This document shows positions 53,934 to 63,511 of a DNA stretch of 64,000 bases, one piece after another. Location of the stretch: assembly GCF_020171845.1 (NCBI RefSeq), contig NZ_JAIVAM010000002.1:372001-436000 (forward strand), given 5' to 3'. This stretch comes from Cytobacillus kochii. Lineage in GTDB: Bacteria; Bacillota; Bacilli; Bacillales; Cytobacillaceae. The position numbers and the translations under genes are program-made. The first letter of the stretch is position 1, and every line of letters begins with the position of its first letter. The notes under the pieces are model-generated. The model worked only from the letters and a program-made list of their open reading frames with translations, had not been told where the DNA came from and ran no database searches.

Positions 53934-56081
53934 TTGTTGGAGTTTAACGAGAATTTGTTACTACGATATCATGATGGGAAAACAATACGGATTGTGTATT
54001 GTGATAGGATTTCTACTATTATATATGCAATTGATATGGATAAAGTTAGGTGGCCATTTCTCATTAGAGAAGATGAATTAATTTCTGATTATAATAACGA
54101 AGAAATAACTATTTTAGAAAATGACCCATACACACGTTATGTTGTTGAAGAAGAACTAAGCAATGCAGAGAAGGAAAGAAGGGGGAAAGCGTGGGAAATA
54201 GTGAAATTTGTACTTGAACAAGTAGATACAGAGGTTTTGATATTCAAAAGCAGGTATCGAGAAAAAGCCATTAAACTAGCAGTAGCACAATATAAAATCA
54301 ATTATTCAACCGTAAAAAGTTACCTTGTACGGTATTGGAAAGGTGGTAAGATTCGAAATGGATTACTTCCTGCATTTAACTTATGTGGCTCTATAGGTAA
54401 GGAAAGAAAAAATGGTGACAAAAAGCGGGGAAGACCTAGAAAATCTGGAAGTAAACAAGGGATAAATATTGATGACAAAATTAAGAGATATTTCCAAACA
54501 GGTTTAAATCGCTATTACTATAGTGGTAGGCAGAACTCGCTAAAAGTGACTTATGAACTGATATTAAAGGATTTTTTCACAGAAACGAAGGTTGATATAA
54601 ATGGTAATAAAGTCCCCGTTATTAAGGAGCCTTCAAGTATTCCTACCTACCATCAATTCTTTTATTGGTTTAAGAAGTTAAATAATCCAAAAAAGGAATT
54701 AATTAATAGAAAAGGAGCAAGAAACTATTTCCAAAATCATCGTACTATCATTGGAAATTCAACACAAGATGCTGGATTAGGTCCAGGAACACTTTGGCAA
54801 ATAGACTCTACACAGTTTGATATTTATCTGGTTTCATCCATAGATCGTAACTTGATTGTTGGCAGACCAACTTTAGTATGCGTAATTGATGTATTTTCCA
54901 GGATGATAGTTGGGGTTAATGTCACTTTTGAGTCATTTAATTCGTACACAGGCACTATGGTTGCTCTTGCAAATAGCATGTTACCCAAGAGTGAATTTTG
55001 TAAACAGTTTGGTATCACACTGGATAAAGATGAGTGGGATGTGGCTTGTGTGCCGCAAAGGATTTTTGCTGACAGGGGTGAATTAAACGGTAAACAGATT
55101 GAAGATGCTATTGGAGGATTAGGTATTTCGATACAGAATGCCCCTCCGTACAGAGCTGACTACAAAGGAATTATTGAACAGGCATTTGCACAATTAAACA
55201 TAAAGGTTAAACCATTTGCTGATGGGGTTGTAAAGAATGGGAAGAACACACTAAAGAGGGGAGACGAAGATTATAGACTTAAAGCTAATCTGACAATAGA
55301 CGAATTCACACGAATTGTTATCAAATGTGTGCTATTCCATAACAATCATCATGTCTTGAGTGAATATGTATTGGATGAAATGATGATTAGTGAAGAAGTT
55401 GAAAAAATACCCGTTAAGATATGGGAATACGGTGTGAACGATATGAAAGGGCAATTACGAGTATTACCTGAACAAACAGTAAAGATGCACTTACTTCCGA
55501 CTGATATAGGAACCATTACTTCACGGGGGGTTAGATTTAAGAAGATGTTGTACGCTTCGGATTACTCATTGAAAAATAATTGGTTTCAGACAGCAAGAAT
55601 TAATGGTAGCAAAAAAGTAAAGATTTGGTATGATCCGAGGGACCTTTCATATGTTTATACAATTAATGAGGATGGGGAGTTTCACAAGTTGAATCTACTT
55701 GAACATTTGACTAAGTATGAAAATAAAGGAATTGATGAAATAAAACAGATAATAAAGCATGAACAAACTATGGATAACAAAAGTAAGGAACAAGAATTGC
55801 AGGAAAAGATGAAGTTGTATGACGATATTCAAACAATTGTTGGACAAGGAAAAAGGAATACAGAAGCAGAAAAAGATGATTATTTAAGCAAAACCCAACG
55901 TTTGAGAGGTATAAGGGAGAACCAACGGGAAGAAAGGGAACTACAACGGGAATTGAATATACAGAAGGTAGAGGCAGGGGAAACATTGATGGAATCAGTT
56001 GAAAAACAGGGATATACAGAGGATGAACTTGATTTGTTTAGAGCTATACAAGAGCTAGATTGGGATGATGATATTGAGTAA
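53934..56081 (+). CDS. tnsB: Tn7-like DDE transposase TnsB
   Basis: 715 residues. It binds transposon ends and makes 3' cuts and strand transfer. An N-terminal DNA-binding region includes an AT-hook-like KRGRPRK. The RNase-H core has the triad in order: QIDST (Asp291), ADRGE (Asp380) and KGIIEQ (Glu415), with the D-35-E spacing. The C-terminal part is charged (ENQREERELQ). All catalytic residues are present, in contrast to TnsA. TTG start: several in-frame TTG follow AAGGTGG; 53934 fits the spacing. The end overlaps tnsC by 17 bases. Confidence 0.93.
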   Translation: MLEFNENLLLRYHDGKTIRIVYCDRISTIIYAIDMDKVRWPFLIREDELISDYNNEEITILENDPYTRYVVEEELSNAEKERRGKAWEIVKFVLEQVDTEVLIFKSRYREKAIKLAVAQYKINYSTVKSYLVRYWKGGKIRNGLLPAFNLCGSIGKERKNGDKKRGRPRKSGSKQGINIDDKIKRYFQTGLNRYYYSGRQNSLKVTYELILKDFFTETKVDINGNKVPVIKEPSSIPTYHQFFYWFKKLNNPKKELINRKGARNYFQNHRTIIGNSTQDAGLGPGTLWQIDSTQFDIYLVSSIDRNLIVGRPTLVCVIDVFSRMIVGVNVTFESFNSYTGTMVALANSMLPKSEFCKQFGITLDKDEWDVACVPQRIFADRGELNGKQIEDAIGGLGISIQNAPPYRADYKGIIEQAFAQLNIKVKPFADGVVKNGKNTLKRGDEDYRLKANLTIDEFTRIVIKCVLFHNNHHVLSEYVLDEMMISEEVEKIPVKIWEYGVNDMKGQLRVLPEQTVKMHLLPTDIGTITSRGVRFKKMLYASDYSLKNNWFQTARINGSKKVKIWYDPRDLSYVYTINEDGEFHKLNLLEHLTKYENKGIDEIKQIIKHEQTMDNKSKEQELQEKMKLYDDIQTIVGQGKRNTEAEKDDYLSKTQRLRGIRENQREERELQRELNIQKVEAGETLMESVEKQGYTEDELDLFRAIQELDWDDDIE

Positions 56082-57555
56082 CTCTATATTTCTACCAAAT
56101 GGAATGGAGGCTATTCAGGCAGAGTATAAGGAATTCCCGTTGGAAGAGTTTAATCAAAACCCGTTGATTCAAGCACTACCACCATTATTGGATAAAGCAA
56201 CAATCATTAGAAAGCTCATGGTTAAACCAATCTATAATGATGAAGAAAAACATGCTGAAAGTATTTATCGAATACACATGATAAACCGATTGTTTCAGCT
56301 ATATACTCCTCTTCCGGTGCACATAGATGTGTGGAATATGATTCATACATTGATTCTGCAAGGTTATTTGGCTAGGAACCCTTTTGATAAGAACTATAAA
56401 AAGTATATTAATGACTCTGGAAAAGAAATTATTAATCGTTCATATGAAATAAATAGTAGACAAAATTTCAGAACCACTTCTTCTTGCGGGACATTTATCG
56501 GTTTTTCTGGCATGGGTAAGACAACAACAATTAATAGAGTTCTAAGCGATATTCCACAAGTGATTATTCATAATGAGTATAAAGGAATCCATTTCAACCA
56601 AATCCAACTTGTATGGTTGAAGTTGGAAGCACCAAGTAATTCAAGTCTGAAAGCATTGTGCTTACAATTTTTCATGAAGGTCGATGAATTGCTAGGAACT
56701 AATAATTATAAGAAATATGTTTCGAGAAATATGTCTGTAGACAGTATGTTACCTTTAATCAGTCAGGTTGCACACAATATAGGACTCGGTCTCCTTGTAA
56801 TTGATGAAACACAAAATATAAAAAAACGGGGTGCTGAGCAAATCATGAACTTCTTTGTCTACTTGATAAATACAGGAATTAATCTTTGTTTAATTGGAAC
56901 CCCAGGAGCATATGATTTATTTGGTAAGGAATTGCGTATGACGAGACGTTTAACTGGAAACGCTGAAATCATTTATAACAATATGCAATATGGAAATGAA
57001 TTTACCCTTTTGCTAGAGTCTGTATGGAAATATCAATGGACTCGAAATTTTGTCCCCTACAATGAAGAGTTCGGAAAGGTAATTTATGAAGAAACTCAAG
57101 GTATATCGGATTTGGTTATAAAACTATTTGTATACTCGCAACAACAGGCTATAGAAAATGGAAAAGAAGAGCTTTCCATTGATCTAATAAAGAAAGTAGC
57201 AAAGGAAAAGTTTAGATTACTTCAACCGATGTTAAATGCCATTCGTTCGGGGAACCCTCATAAAATAGCAAAATATGAAGATATTAGGAAGATTGAGTTA
57301 GAAGAGTCGGATATAAGGAAAAGTAAAGAATTGAAAAAAGAAGAACCAGTAAAAAAGAAGAAGGAAGATAAGGTAAAAGCAACCGAAAACATTGAGGAAC
57401 CTAAGAAGAAAGGAAAGCGTAAGGAATATAAGGAAGATGATTTACGCTATTTACTTCAGCGGGGAAATGAAGAAGAAAAGTCACCATATCAAGTACTCCT
57501 AGAAAAGGAGTTTATTGAGGATACTTCAAAATGGATTGAGGTGGAGGGAATATGA
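56065..57555 (+). CDS. tnsC: Tn7-like AAA+ regulator TnsC
   Basis: 496 residues. AAA+ ATPase that links target proteins to the transposase. Walker A GFSGMGKT (146-153), Walker B LVIDETQ (Asp247-Glu248), sensor region LIGTPGAYDLFG. The C-terminus ends in a strongly charged Lys/Glu tail (KKKEDKVKATENIEEPKKKG) where Tn7 TnsC contacts TnsA/B. Overlaps tnsB at its start and tnsD by 4 bases (ATGA). Confidence 0.92.
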   Translation: MMILSNSIFLPNGMEAIQAEYKEFPLEEFNQNPLIQALPPLLDKATIIRKLMVKPIYNDEEKHAESIYRIHMINRLFQLYTPLPVHIDVWNMIHTLILQGYLARNPFDKNYKKYINDSGKEIINRSYEINSRQNFRTTSSCGTFIGFSGMGKTTTINRVLSDIPQVIIHNEYKGIHFNQIQLVWLKLEAPSNSSLKALCLQFFMKVDELLGTNNYKKYVSRNMSVDSMLPLISQVAHNIGLGLLVIDETQNIKKRGAEQIMNFFVYLINTGINLCLIGTPGAYDLFGKELRMTRRLTGNAEIIYNNMQYGNEFTLLLESVWKYQWTRNFVPYNEEFGKVIYEETQGISDLVIKLFVYSQQQAIENGKEELSIDLIKKVAKEKFRLLQPMLNAIRSGNPHKIAKYEDIRKIELEESDIRKSKELKKEEPVKKKKEDKVKATENIEEPKKKGKRKEYKEDDLRYLLQRGNEEEKSPYQVLLEKEFIEDTSKWIEVEGI

Positions 57556-59072
57556 TCAATTTCCTTCCACAATTGTATGATAACGAGCTATTTTATTCAG
57601 TTATTGCACGTTATAGGAGAATGTGTGGAATGGTTAGTGGGAGGGCGTTTATAAGGGATTTATTTGGTGAATTTGTTGTTATCACATCGTCCAATTTTCC
57701 ACAGTATATACGAAACTTTATTGGAAACCTTCCTCCAACTTCAAAAGTAACAACCAAGGAGATTATTGAAAAGCATACTCTATTTAATTTTTATACATCA
57801 TTTCTCAACGAGGAAAAAGCGGATCACATATACGAAACGATGGGAAAAGGTTCAAATGGATCAAGATTAAATGTTGAACAGCAAATTGGATTTGGTGGAA
57901 GCAAAGTTCGTAAACCAAGTTATTTAAGGTATTGCCCGTTGTGTTTTAAAGAAGACATTGATACATTAGGCGAGAGTTATTGGCGTATTAATCACCAGAT
58001 AATCGGAGCATATTATTGTTCTAAACATCATGTCCTTTTAAAGGAAAGCTCTGTATTAAGTACTGGAAATGGAATTGAATTTATATGTGCAGATGAACAG
58101 ATCTGTAACGAAGAACTATTAGAAGATAATTATTCGGACACGATTAAATTATTAAATCTTGAATACATACATAATGCCGAATTAATATTGAACAGAAACT
58201 TTTCAAGGAAGGATTTGAACTATATTATTGATTTCTATATTGATAGATTAAGGGAGAAAAGGTTAGCCTCCAAGAATGGAAACCTTTATATGAAGGATGT
58301 TCAAGAACGATTTTTGCATTTCTACCCTAAACAGTACTTAGAATTAATGCAGAGCAGCATTAATCCTGATAGTCCGTCTAATTGGCTTCGATTATTTGTT
58401 AGACATAATAAAGGGAATAGAAGTCCTGTGAGGCATTTGTTATTCTTACAATTTCTTAGCATTGATCCACCTGATTTATTATTAAGTGAAAAAGTTGTGG
58501 GTAAGAAAAAGGATTCAATTGTTCATAATCCAAGTTTTGATCTTAATCAAAGGAGAGAAAAGTGGTTAAAATTGATAACTGAAAATCCTGGTGCCAACAG
58601 AAGTCAATTAAAGGATAAGGGGAAAGGTCTACATACGTGGGTATACAAGTACGATTGGGATTGGTATGACAAAGTAACCCCAAAGGCACAATTAGGGAAA
58701 GAAAAGGCTGGAACCATTGATTGGGAGAAGAGGGATGAAGAATGTTTGAGTCTTGCTATGGAGGCTGTTGAATTTATTCTCCAGAGAAAAGGTAAACCGA
58801 TAAGGGTAACACCTTCGAGTATAAGAAATATTTTAGGGTTTGGCCCGTGGTTTCACAATGTAAAGCTAGTAGGAACGCAACGATATTTGCACGAAGTGAA
58901 AGAGGATATAAATGATTTTAGGATTAGAAAGATTAAGTGGGCACTAAATGAAATGGTATATAAGGGTGATAGAATAACTCCATATAAAGTCCAGCTTTAT
59001 GCAGGATTTGGTGGGAGTAATAAAGAAGTGAGAAAACTAATTCTGAAAGAATTAGTTTGGATAAAAAAGTAA
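57552..59072 (+). CDS. tnsD: TnsD/TniQ-family target selector
   Basis: 506 residues, the size of Tn7 TnsD rather than short TniQ. The N-terminal TniQ domain (LPQLYDNELFYSVIARYRRM) carries a zinc site (Cys128, Cys131, Cys156, His159: CPLC...CSKH). The mid block SNWLRLFVRHNKGNRS and the C-terminal block DWEKRDEE...DFRIRKIKWALNE match the domains used to bind a fixed DNA site. It should direct insertion to one chromosomal or plasmid attachment site, not identifiable here. No tnsE is visible before the window ends. Last gene of the operon, followed by a terminator. Confidence 0.9.
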   Translation: MINFLPQLYDNELFYSVIARYRRMCGMVSGRAFIRDLFGEFVVITSSNFPQYIRNFIGNLPPTSKVTTKEIIEKHTLFNFYTSFLNEEKADHIYETMGKGSNGSRLNVEQQIGFGGSKVRKPSYLRYCPLCFKEDIDTLGESYWRINHQIIGAYYCSKHHVLLKESSVLSTGNGIEFICADEQICNEELLEDNYSDTIKLLNLEYIHNAELILNRNFSRKDLNYIIDFYIDRLREKRLASKNGNLYMKDVQERFLHFYPKQYLELMQSSINPDSPSNWLRLFVRHNKGNRSPVRHLLFLQFLSIDPPDLLLSEKVVGKKKDSIVHNPSFDLNQRREKWLKLITENPGANRSQLKDKGKGLHTWVYKYDWDWYDKVTPKAQLGKEKAGTIDWEKRDEECLSLAMEAVEFILQRKGKPIRVTPSSIRNILGFGPWFHNVKLVGTQRYLHEVKEDINDFRIRKIKWALNEMVYKGDRITPYKVQLYAGFGGSNKEVRKLILKELVWIKK

Positions 59073-59099
59073 GCTACTGGTAAAAACAGTGGCTTTTTA
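59071..59099 (+). terminator. Terminator of the tns operon
   Basis: AAGCTACTG pairs with CAGTGGCTT, then TTTT; it overlaps the tnsD stop. Confidence 0.85.
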
Positions 59100-59248
59100 T
59101 TCTATTTTAAGATTTCTAATATTGGTTACCTTATAATGTTCATATATACTAGCCTTATATTCTAGTAAGATATTGATATGAGATTGTTCGGCTTTTTATC
59201 TTTTATCTGCAGCAATAACGCAGATTATCTTATTAAGGAGGCATTTTT

Positions 59249-62200
59249 TTGATTAAAATTAACTGGGATTATTTTAAGGTGAAAAATAAAGATTATACAA
59301 CTGACTTTGAGTTGTTGTGCTACCATATTTTTTGTAGAAGATATGGTCAAACAGATGGTATAATTGCAGACTTTAATCAGGTGGGTCTTGAAACAATGCC
59401 CTGGCTATCTGGTAAAAAATACTATGGATTCCAAGCAAAGTTTTTTGACAAAGTAAATTATAGCAGTATAAAGAAATCAATTGATAAAGCACTTAAAACA
59501 TTTACTGCTGATAATGGAAACCAATTAGATCATATTATTATTTTCTTGAATTGTAATATCCAAGTTAGTAGTAAGAGTGCTAAGCAAATAGTAGAAAAAT
59601 GCGAAAAAAAAGGGGTTACAGTTGAGTGGTTTGTTACAAATCATTTCGAATCAGTTCTTAATCAACCTAAGAACTTGGATTTGGCTCAACTTTTTTTTGG
59701 TGAAGCCGACGAACTAGGATTTATTTTAGATAGCAAGAATATTAGATTAAATACTCTTCTTTTATCGAAGGAATATATAGAATTAGAGCTATTAGGGGAT
59801 GAGAAAAGAAAATCAATCACGGATTACTCTAAAGAAATTCTAAGCAGTAAAAATAAAATACACTTATTATCAGGAAGTCCTGGTTCTGGGAAAAGTGTAT
59901 GTATGAATAAATTATTTCAACTATACACAGGTACTGAAAAAAGTAGTAATGCGGAACAATTAGCAGTTATAGAGGAAATAGAGGCTTTAACGATGTACGT
60001 AAATTTGAATACTGTTTCCCTAGATAATTTAGAAAACATAATACATAATCGACGGAGTGAATATGGAATAAGAAATCAAAATACAAAGGTTATCTACTTG
60101 TTTGATGGTTTAGACGAAGTATCAGATCTTAGGATAGACACAACATTATCATATATCTTTGAACTGGCTGATAAAGTATCAACTAAATTAATAGTTATTT
60201 CATCAAGAATAGCAAGTCCCAATAAAATCAAATTGAAAATAGGCTATAAAAATATAGTTGAACATCAAATAGTTGAATTATCAAAGAAACAAATACAAAG
60301 TTATTTTTTAAGTAAAGGAGTAAGAAAAAAACAGGAACTACTAAATAACCTTGAAAAATCTAATCCGACGTTTTTTGAAAATATTCAAGACACATTAACA
60401 TTGTCAATATTATGGAAGCAAATTGAAAAAATCAACAGAGATAGTTATATAACCGATTTGATAGAGATTCATGTTAATGAGACTTTAAATGATATTTCTC
60501 ATTCAAAATATCTAAATGAATTAAATATACCAAACCCCAAGATAGCGTCTATTATAGAACTGAATAAGCAAATATCTTTATATAGTTTTGAACATCAAAT
60601 TGTAAGTATTAAATACGAGGAAATTTATTCACTACTTTTAGATTTATTACCAAGATGTGACTATCAAGCGATTAATAGAATAATTGATTTTTTGGCAGAG
60701 AATTACTTTGATGTCTATGGGACTAACACAGTCCAATCATATACCTATAAGCATAGGAGATATTCAGAATACTTTCTAATGCTTAGTATTGTTGAAAAAA
60801 TGGAGATAGATAGTAAATTTATCCGTGAAAAACATTTGCTTACTAATATGGACTTTTTCTATAAAATGTTAATTCCATATTTGAAAAATAAAGCCATTAC
60901 AACAAATGACATAGCTCTAACTCAAAGTTTGGGATTATATGATGTTTATTTAGGAAACAACAGAAATTGGGGGGCTGATGAACCTTATTATAAATGGTCA
61001 GACTACTTAACGTACGCATTAACGAGCCAGAAAAATGACATTTTTGAGATCATTATAAATGATGATAATCTTGTTTTTAAAGATTATCTTTTGGAGTTAC
61101 CAAATGAGATTATAGAAAAATTACAAAGTTTAGCAATGAAAGATCGATCCAAAGATACAGAAATAGATTACTTATTGAAAATATTTTTTAGAAGTTTAGT
61201 AGAGCTCTATAAACATAATAAAAAAGAAACTGTAAAACTTTTCCTTGTGAAATATGAACAAATAATGGAATTACTTGTAGATGTAAAATATATTAATAAC
61301 TACACAGAAGAAAAAGCTACAAATGAATTTTGGAGAAACAAGTTTTATATTGATATAGTTATTAGACAAAAAAACGTATCTGAATATAAAGAAATGGTTA
61401 CTGAACATAAACTTGATTTGTCAGCAGAGGAATTTATGGAAGATTATACACCAACTAAGTTAACTGTTATGAAATCATTAACATATATTTTAACTATGGA
61501 ACGTCCTAATGAATTTGTATCATTTATAAAAGACTTTAACGAATACCAGTTGGGAGCCTATCTAATTTCAATTTGCGAACTTGATTGTTTAGCCTCAATT
61601 CACCAATTTCCAGTATTAAAAAGTGAAATTTTAAAGAGAATTAGTTCTTTAAATCCATCTGAAGGGTTACATCAAGCCTTAATATATGGGTTTAAAAAAT
61701 ATTCTGGTGAAATTTTAACTGATGAGGAAACAGAATGTATAGAAAAATATATAACTAAATTAGGGAGAATAGAAACTTCTGTATTTTGGAAAAACCACCA
61801 TAATGTAATTGCATTTTTGTCATTGCCAGATAAAAATAATAAAAGAATGCAAATTAAATTATACAGTAGCATAATGACATATAATAAGTTTTATGAAATG
61901 TATGTCTTATTATTAGATGGAACGTGCTCTTTAGCTAAAATAGTAAAATTATTCTCTACTTCTACTATTCTAAAAAAATCAACTGTAGGATTCTATGTTC
62001 GTTTACTACTTGGTTATGCGTTTGTGTTTACTGGGGAGAATATAAAAACAGTAAAAGGTAGTATTAATTACCTAAACCATAAAGAAATAGAAAATATGCA
62101 AATGGTGTACTTCCAAATAAAGAAAGCTGATGGTGAGAAATATAGGGAATTATTTAGTGCCGATGAGTTACTAAGGCTAACGTCGGAAGTGAATTATAAG

Positions 62201-63370
62201 GATATAGATTATTCTAGTACAAGTGAATCCATGTTTATTATTTCCTTTTTATTGGCCGATTTTGTTGAAAACGTAAGTTATCAATTTTTAATAAGTGGTG
62301 TCGATAATGGAATAATGAGGATGAATTCCAGAAAAGATACAATAGCTGATGAAATACTGGTCGGATCATTTGAAATTCTCCTCAAAAATCATTGGATTAC
62401 AAAAGAACAAGCGTATATTTATGTTGATAAACTAATAGATATTGCACTTACATTAAACAATAACCATGTAGACAATAGAGTATTAGAAATGTTAATTGAG
62501 GTATTGATTAGGACTAACTTTGAAATAGCATTCTATTGTTATGAAAAGTCGATAAGGTTTGTGGAATTAGATAATAAATTACATCGTGACGTTGCATGTA
62601 CAATGGTGGATTTGGGAATCCCTTTAACAGAAGTTGAAAAATCTATTATGAATTTTAATCCCTATTTCGATAATTATCATCAAAGAACAAATTGGTCTTA
62701 TTATTATGGAAAAATAGAAGTATACCTTGCTATAGGTCTATCAGATTTATACAGTAATAAAGAACATGAGTTGGTTTTAGAGAAAATTCAACAAGAGATA
62801 GATGCACTTGACTATGCTGGTTGGGACAGAGAGTTATATTCATCTGAGTTTCAGAGTTATATAAGATTATGTGAACGATTTTCAAAAAACGTAGATGTAG
62901 ATGAAAAAAAGGAATCTGAATATTATACGGGAGCGAGCATAACTAAATCAGAAAAAGTAGACCTGTCTAAAATTATCAAAGGATTGAATTCAAAAGAAAA
63001 ACTAGAGCAGTTTTTCAAGAATCTTGATTCTAAGTATTGTCTGGATGCTCTTGAACAGTATGAATGTTTGATTGAAAAGTGTGTAGATTTATTTGGCAAC
63101 ATTGATATATTAATTAAACATATGCGTGAAAATAGATACCCCGATATGACCTACTTAAAGAATAACAGTGAATACTTATATTTTGGGATAACTGCTGCTT
63201 TAGATAATGCAAATTCAAAGCAACAAATGGTCAATTATCTTAATAATGAAGGTGGGGGACATGATAGCTATTACGAGTTGATGAAAGTATATGAAGTATT
63301 AGGAGACAAAGACATGTGTCTAAACTTGTTTAAAAGTTTGCTAAATGATGTCAACTTGTTCGTATACTAG
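59249..63370 (+). CDS. Nuclease-NACHT NTPase with helical sensor (Avs-like)
   Basis: 1373 residues. N-terminal restriction-type domain (about 1-150): FELLCYHIFCRRYG, then NQVGLETMP and GFQAKFF (Gln62-Ala-Lys64, the modified ExK of Mrr-type families). A STAND/NACHT NTPase follows with Walker A GSPGSGKS (209-216) and the NACHT form of Walker B DGLDE (286-290). The rest, about 900 residues, is helical with repeat-like segments, the usual place of a sensor. This domain order matches antiviral STAND NTPases that detect phage proteins and then cut DNA. It starts 177 bases after tnsD, so it is likely transposon cargo. TTG start after AAGGAGG. Confidence 0.82.
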   Translation: MIKINWDYFKVKNKDYTTDFELLCYHIFCRRYGQTDGIIADFNQVGLETMPWLSGKKYYGFQAKFFDKVNYSSIKKSIDKALKTFTADNGNQLDHIIIFLNCNIQVSSKSAKQIVEKCEKKGVTVEWFVTNHFESVLNQPKNLDLAQLFFGEADELGFILDSKNIRLNTLLLSKEYIELELLGDEKRKSITDYSKEILSSKNKIHLLSGSPGSGKSVCMNKLFQLYTGTEKSSNAEQLAVIEEIEALTMYVNLNTVSLDNLENIIHNRRSEYGIRNQNTKVIYLFDGLDEVSDLRIDTTLSYIFELADKVSTKLIVISSRIASPNKIKLKIGYKNIVEHQIVELSKKQIQSYFLSKGVRKKQELLNNLEKSNPTFFENIQDTLTLSILWKQIEKINRDSYITDLIEIHVNETLNDISHSKYLNELNIPNPKIASIIELNKQISLYSFEHQIVSIKYEEIYSLLLDLLPRCDYQAINRIIDFLAENYFDVYGTNTVQSYTYKHRRYSEYFLMLSIVEKMEIDSKFIREKHLLTNMDFFYKMLIPYLKNKAITTNDIALTQSLGLYDVYLGNNRNWGADEPYYKWSDYLTYALTSQKNDIFEIIINDDNLVFKDYLLELPNEIIEKLQSLAMKDRSKDTEIDYLLKIFFRSLVELYKHNKKETVKLFLVKYEQIMELLVDVKYINNYTEEKATNEFWRNKFYIDIVIRQKNVSEYKEMVTEHKLDLSAEEFMEDYTPTKLTVMKSLTYILTMERPNEFVSFIKDFNEYQLGAYLISICELDCLASIHQFPVLKSEILKRISSLNPSEGLHQALIYGFKKYSGEILTDEETECIEKYITKLGRIETSVFWKNHHNVIAFLSLPDKNNKRMQIKLYSSIMTYNKFYEMYVLLLDGTCSLAKIVKLFSTSTILKKSTVGFYVRLLLGYAFVFTGENIKTVKGSINYLNHKEIENMQMVYFQIKKADGEKYRELFSADELLRLTSEVNYKDIDYSSTSESMFIISFLLADFVENVSYQFLISGVDNGIMRMNSRKDTIADEILVGSFEILLKNHWITKEQAYIYVDKLIDIALTLNNNHVDNRVLEMLIEVLIRTNFEIAFYCYEKSIRFVELDNKLHRDVACTMVDLGIPLTEVEKSIMNFNPYFDNYHQRTNWSYYYGKIEVYLAIGLSDLYSNKEHELVLEKIQQEIDALDYAGWDRELYSSEFQSYIRLCERFSKNVDVDEKKESEYYTGASITKSEKVDLSKIIKGLNSKEKLEQFFKNLDSKYCLDALEQYECLIEKCVDLFGNIDILIKHMRENRYPDMTYLKNNSEYLYFGITAALDNANSKQQMVNYLNNEGGGHDSYYELMKVYEVLGDKDMCLNLFKSLLNDVNLFVY

Positions 63371-63511
63371 CTTTTCTTTTTTGTTTTTTTTTCTATGTAA
63401 TCAAAATAAACATTTCCAATTTCAGAACTAGATTCAATGTTTTTTCGTCTTGTTCAATTAATGTTTATTTTATTGAGTGTCTTTAGAATCAAGTTTATAA
63501 GGGTGGCATAA

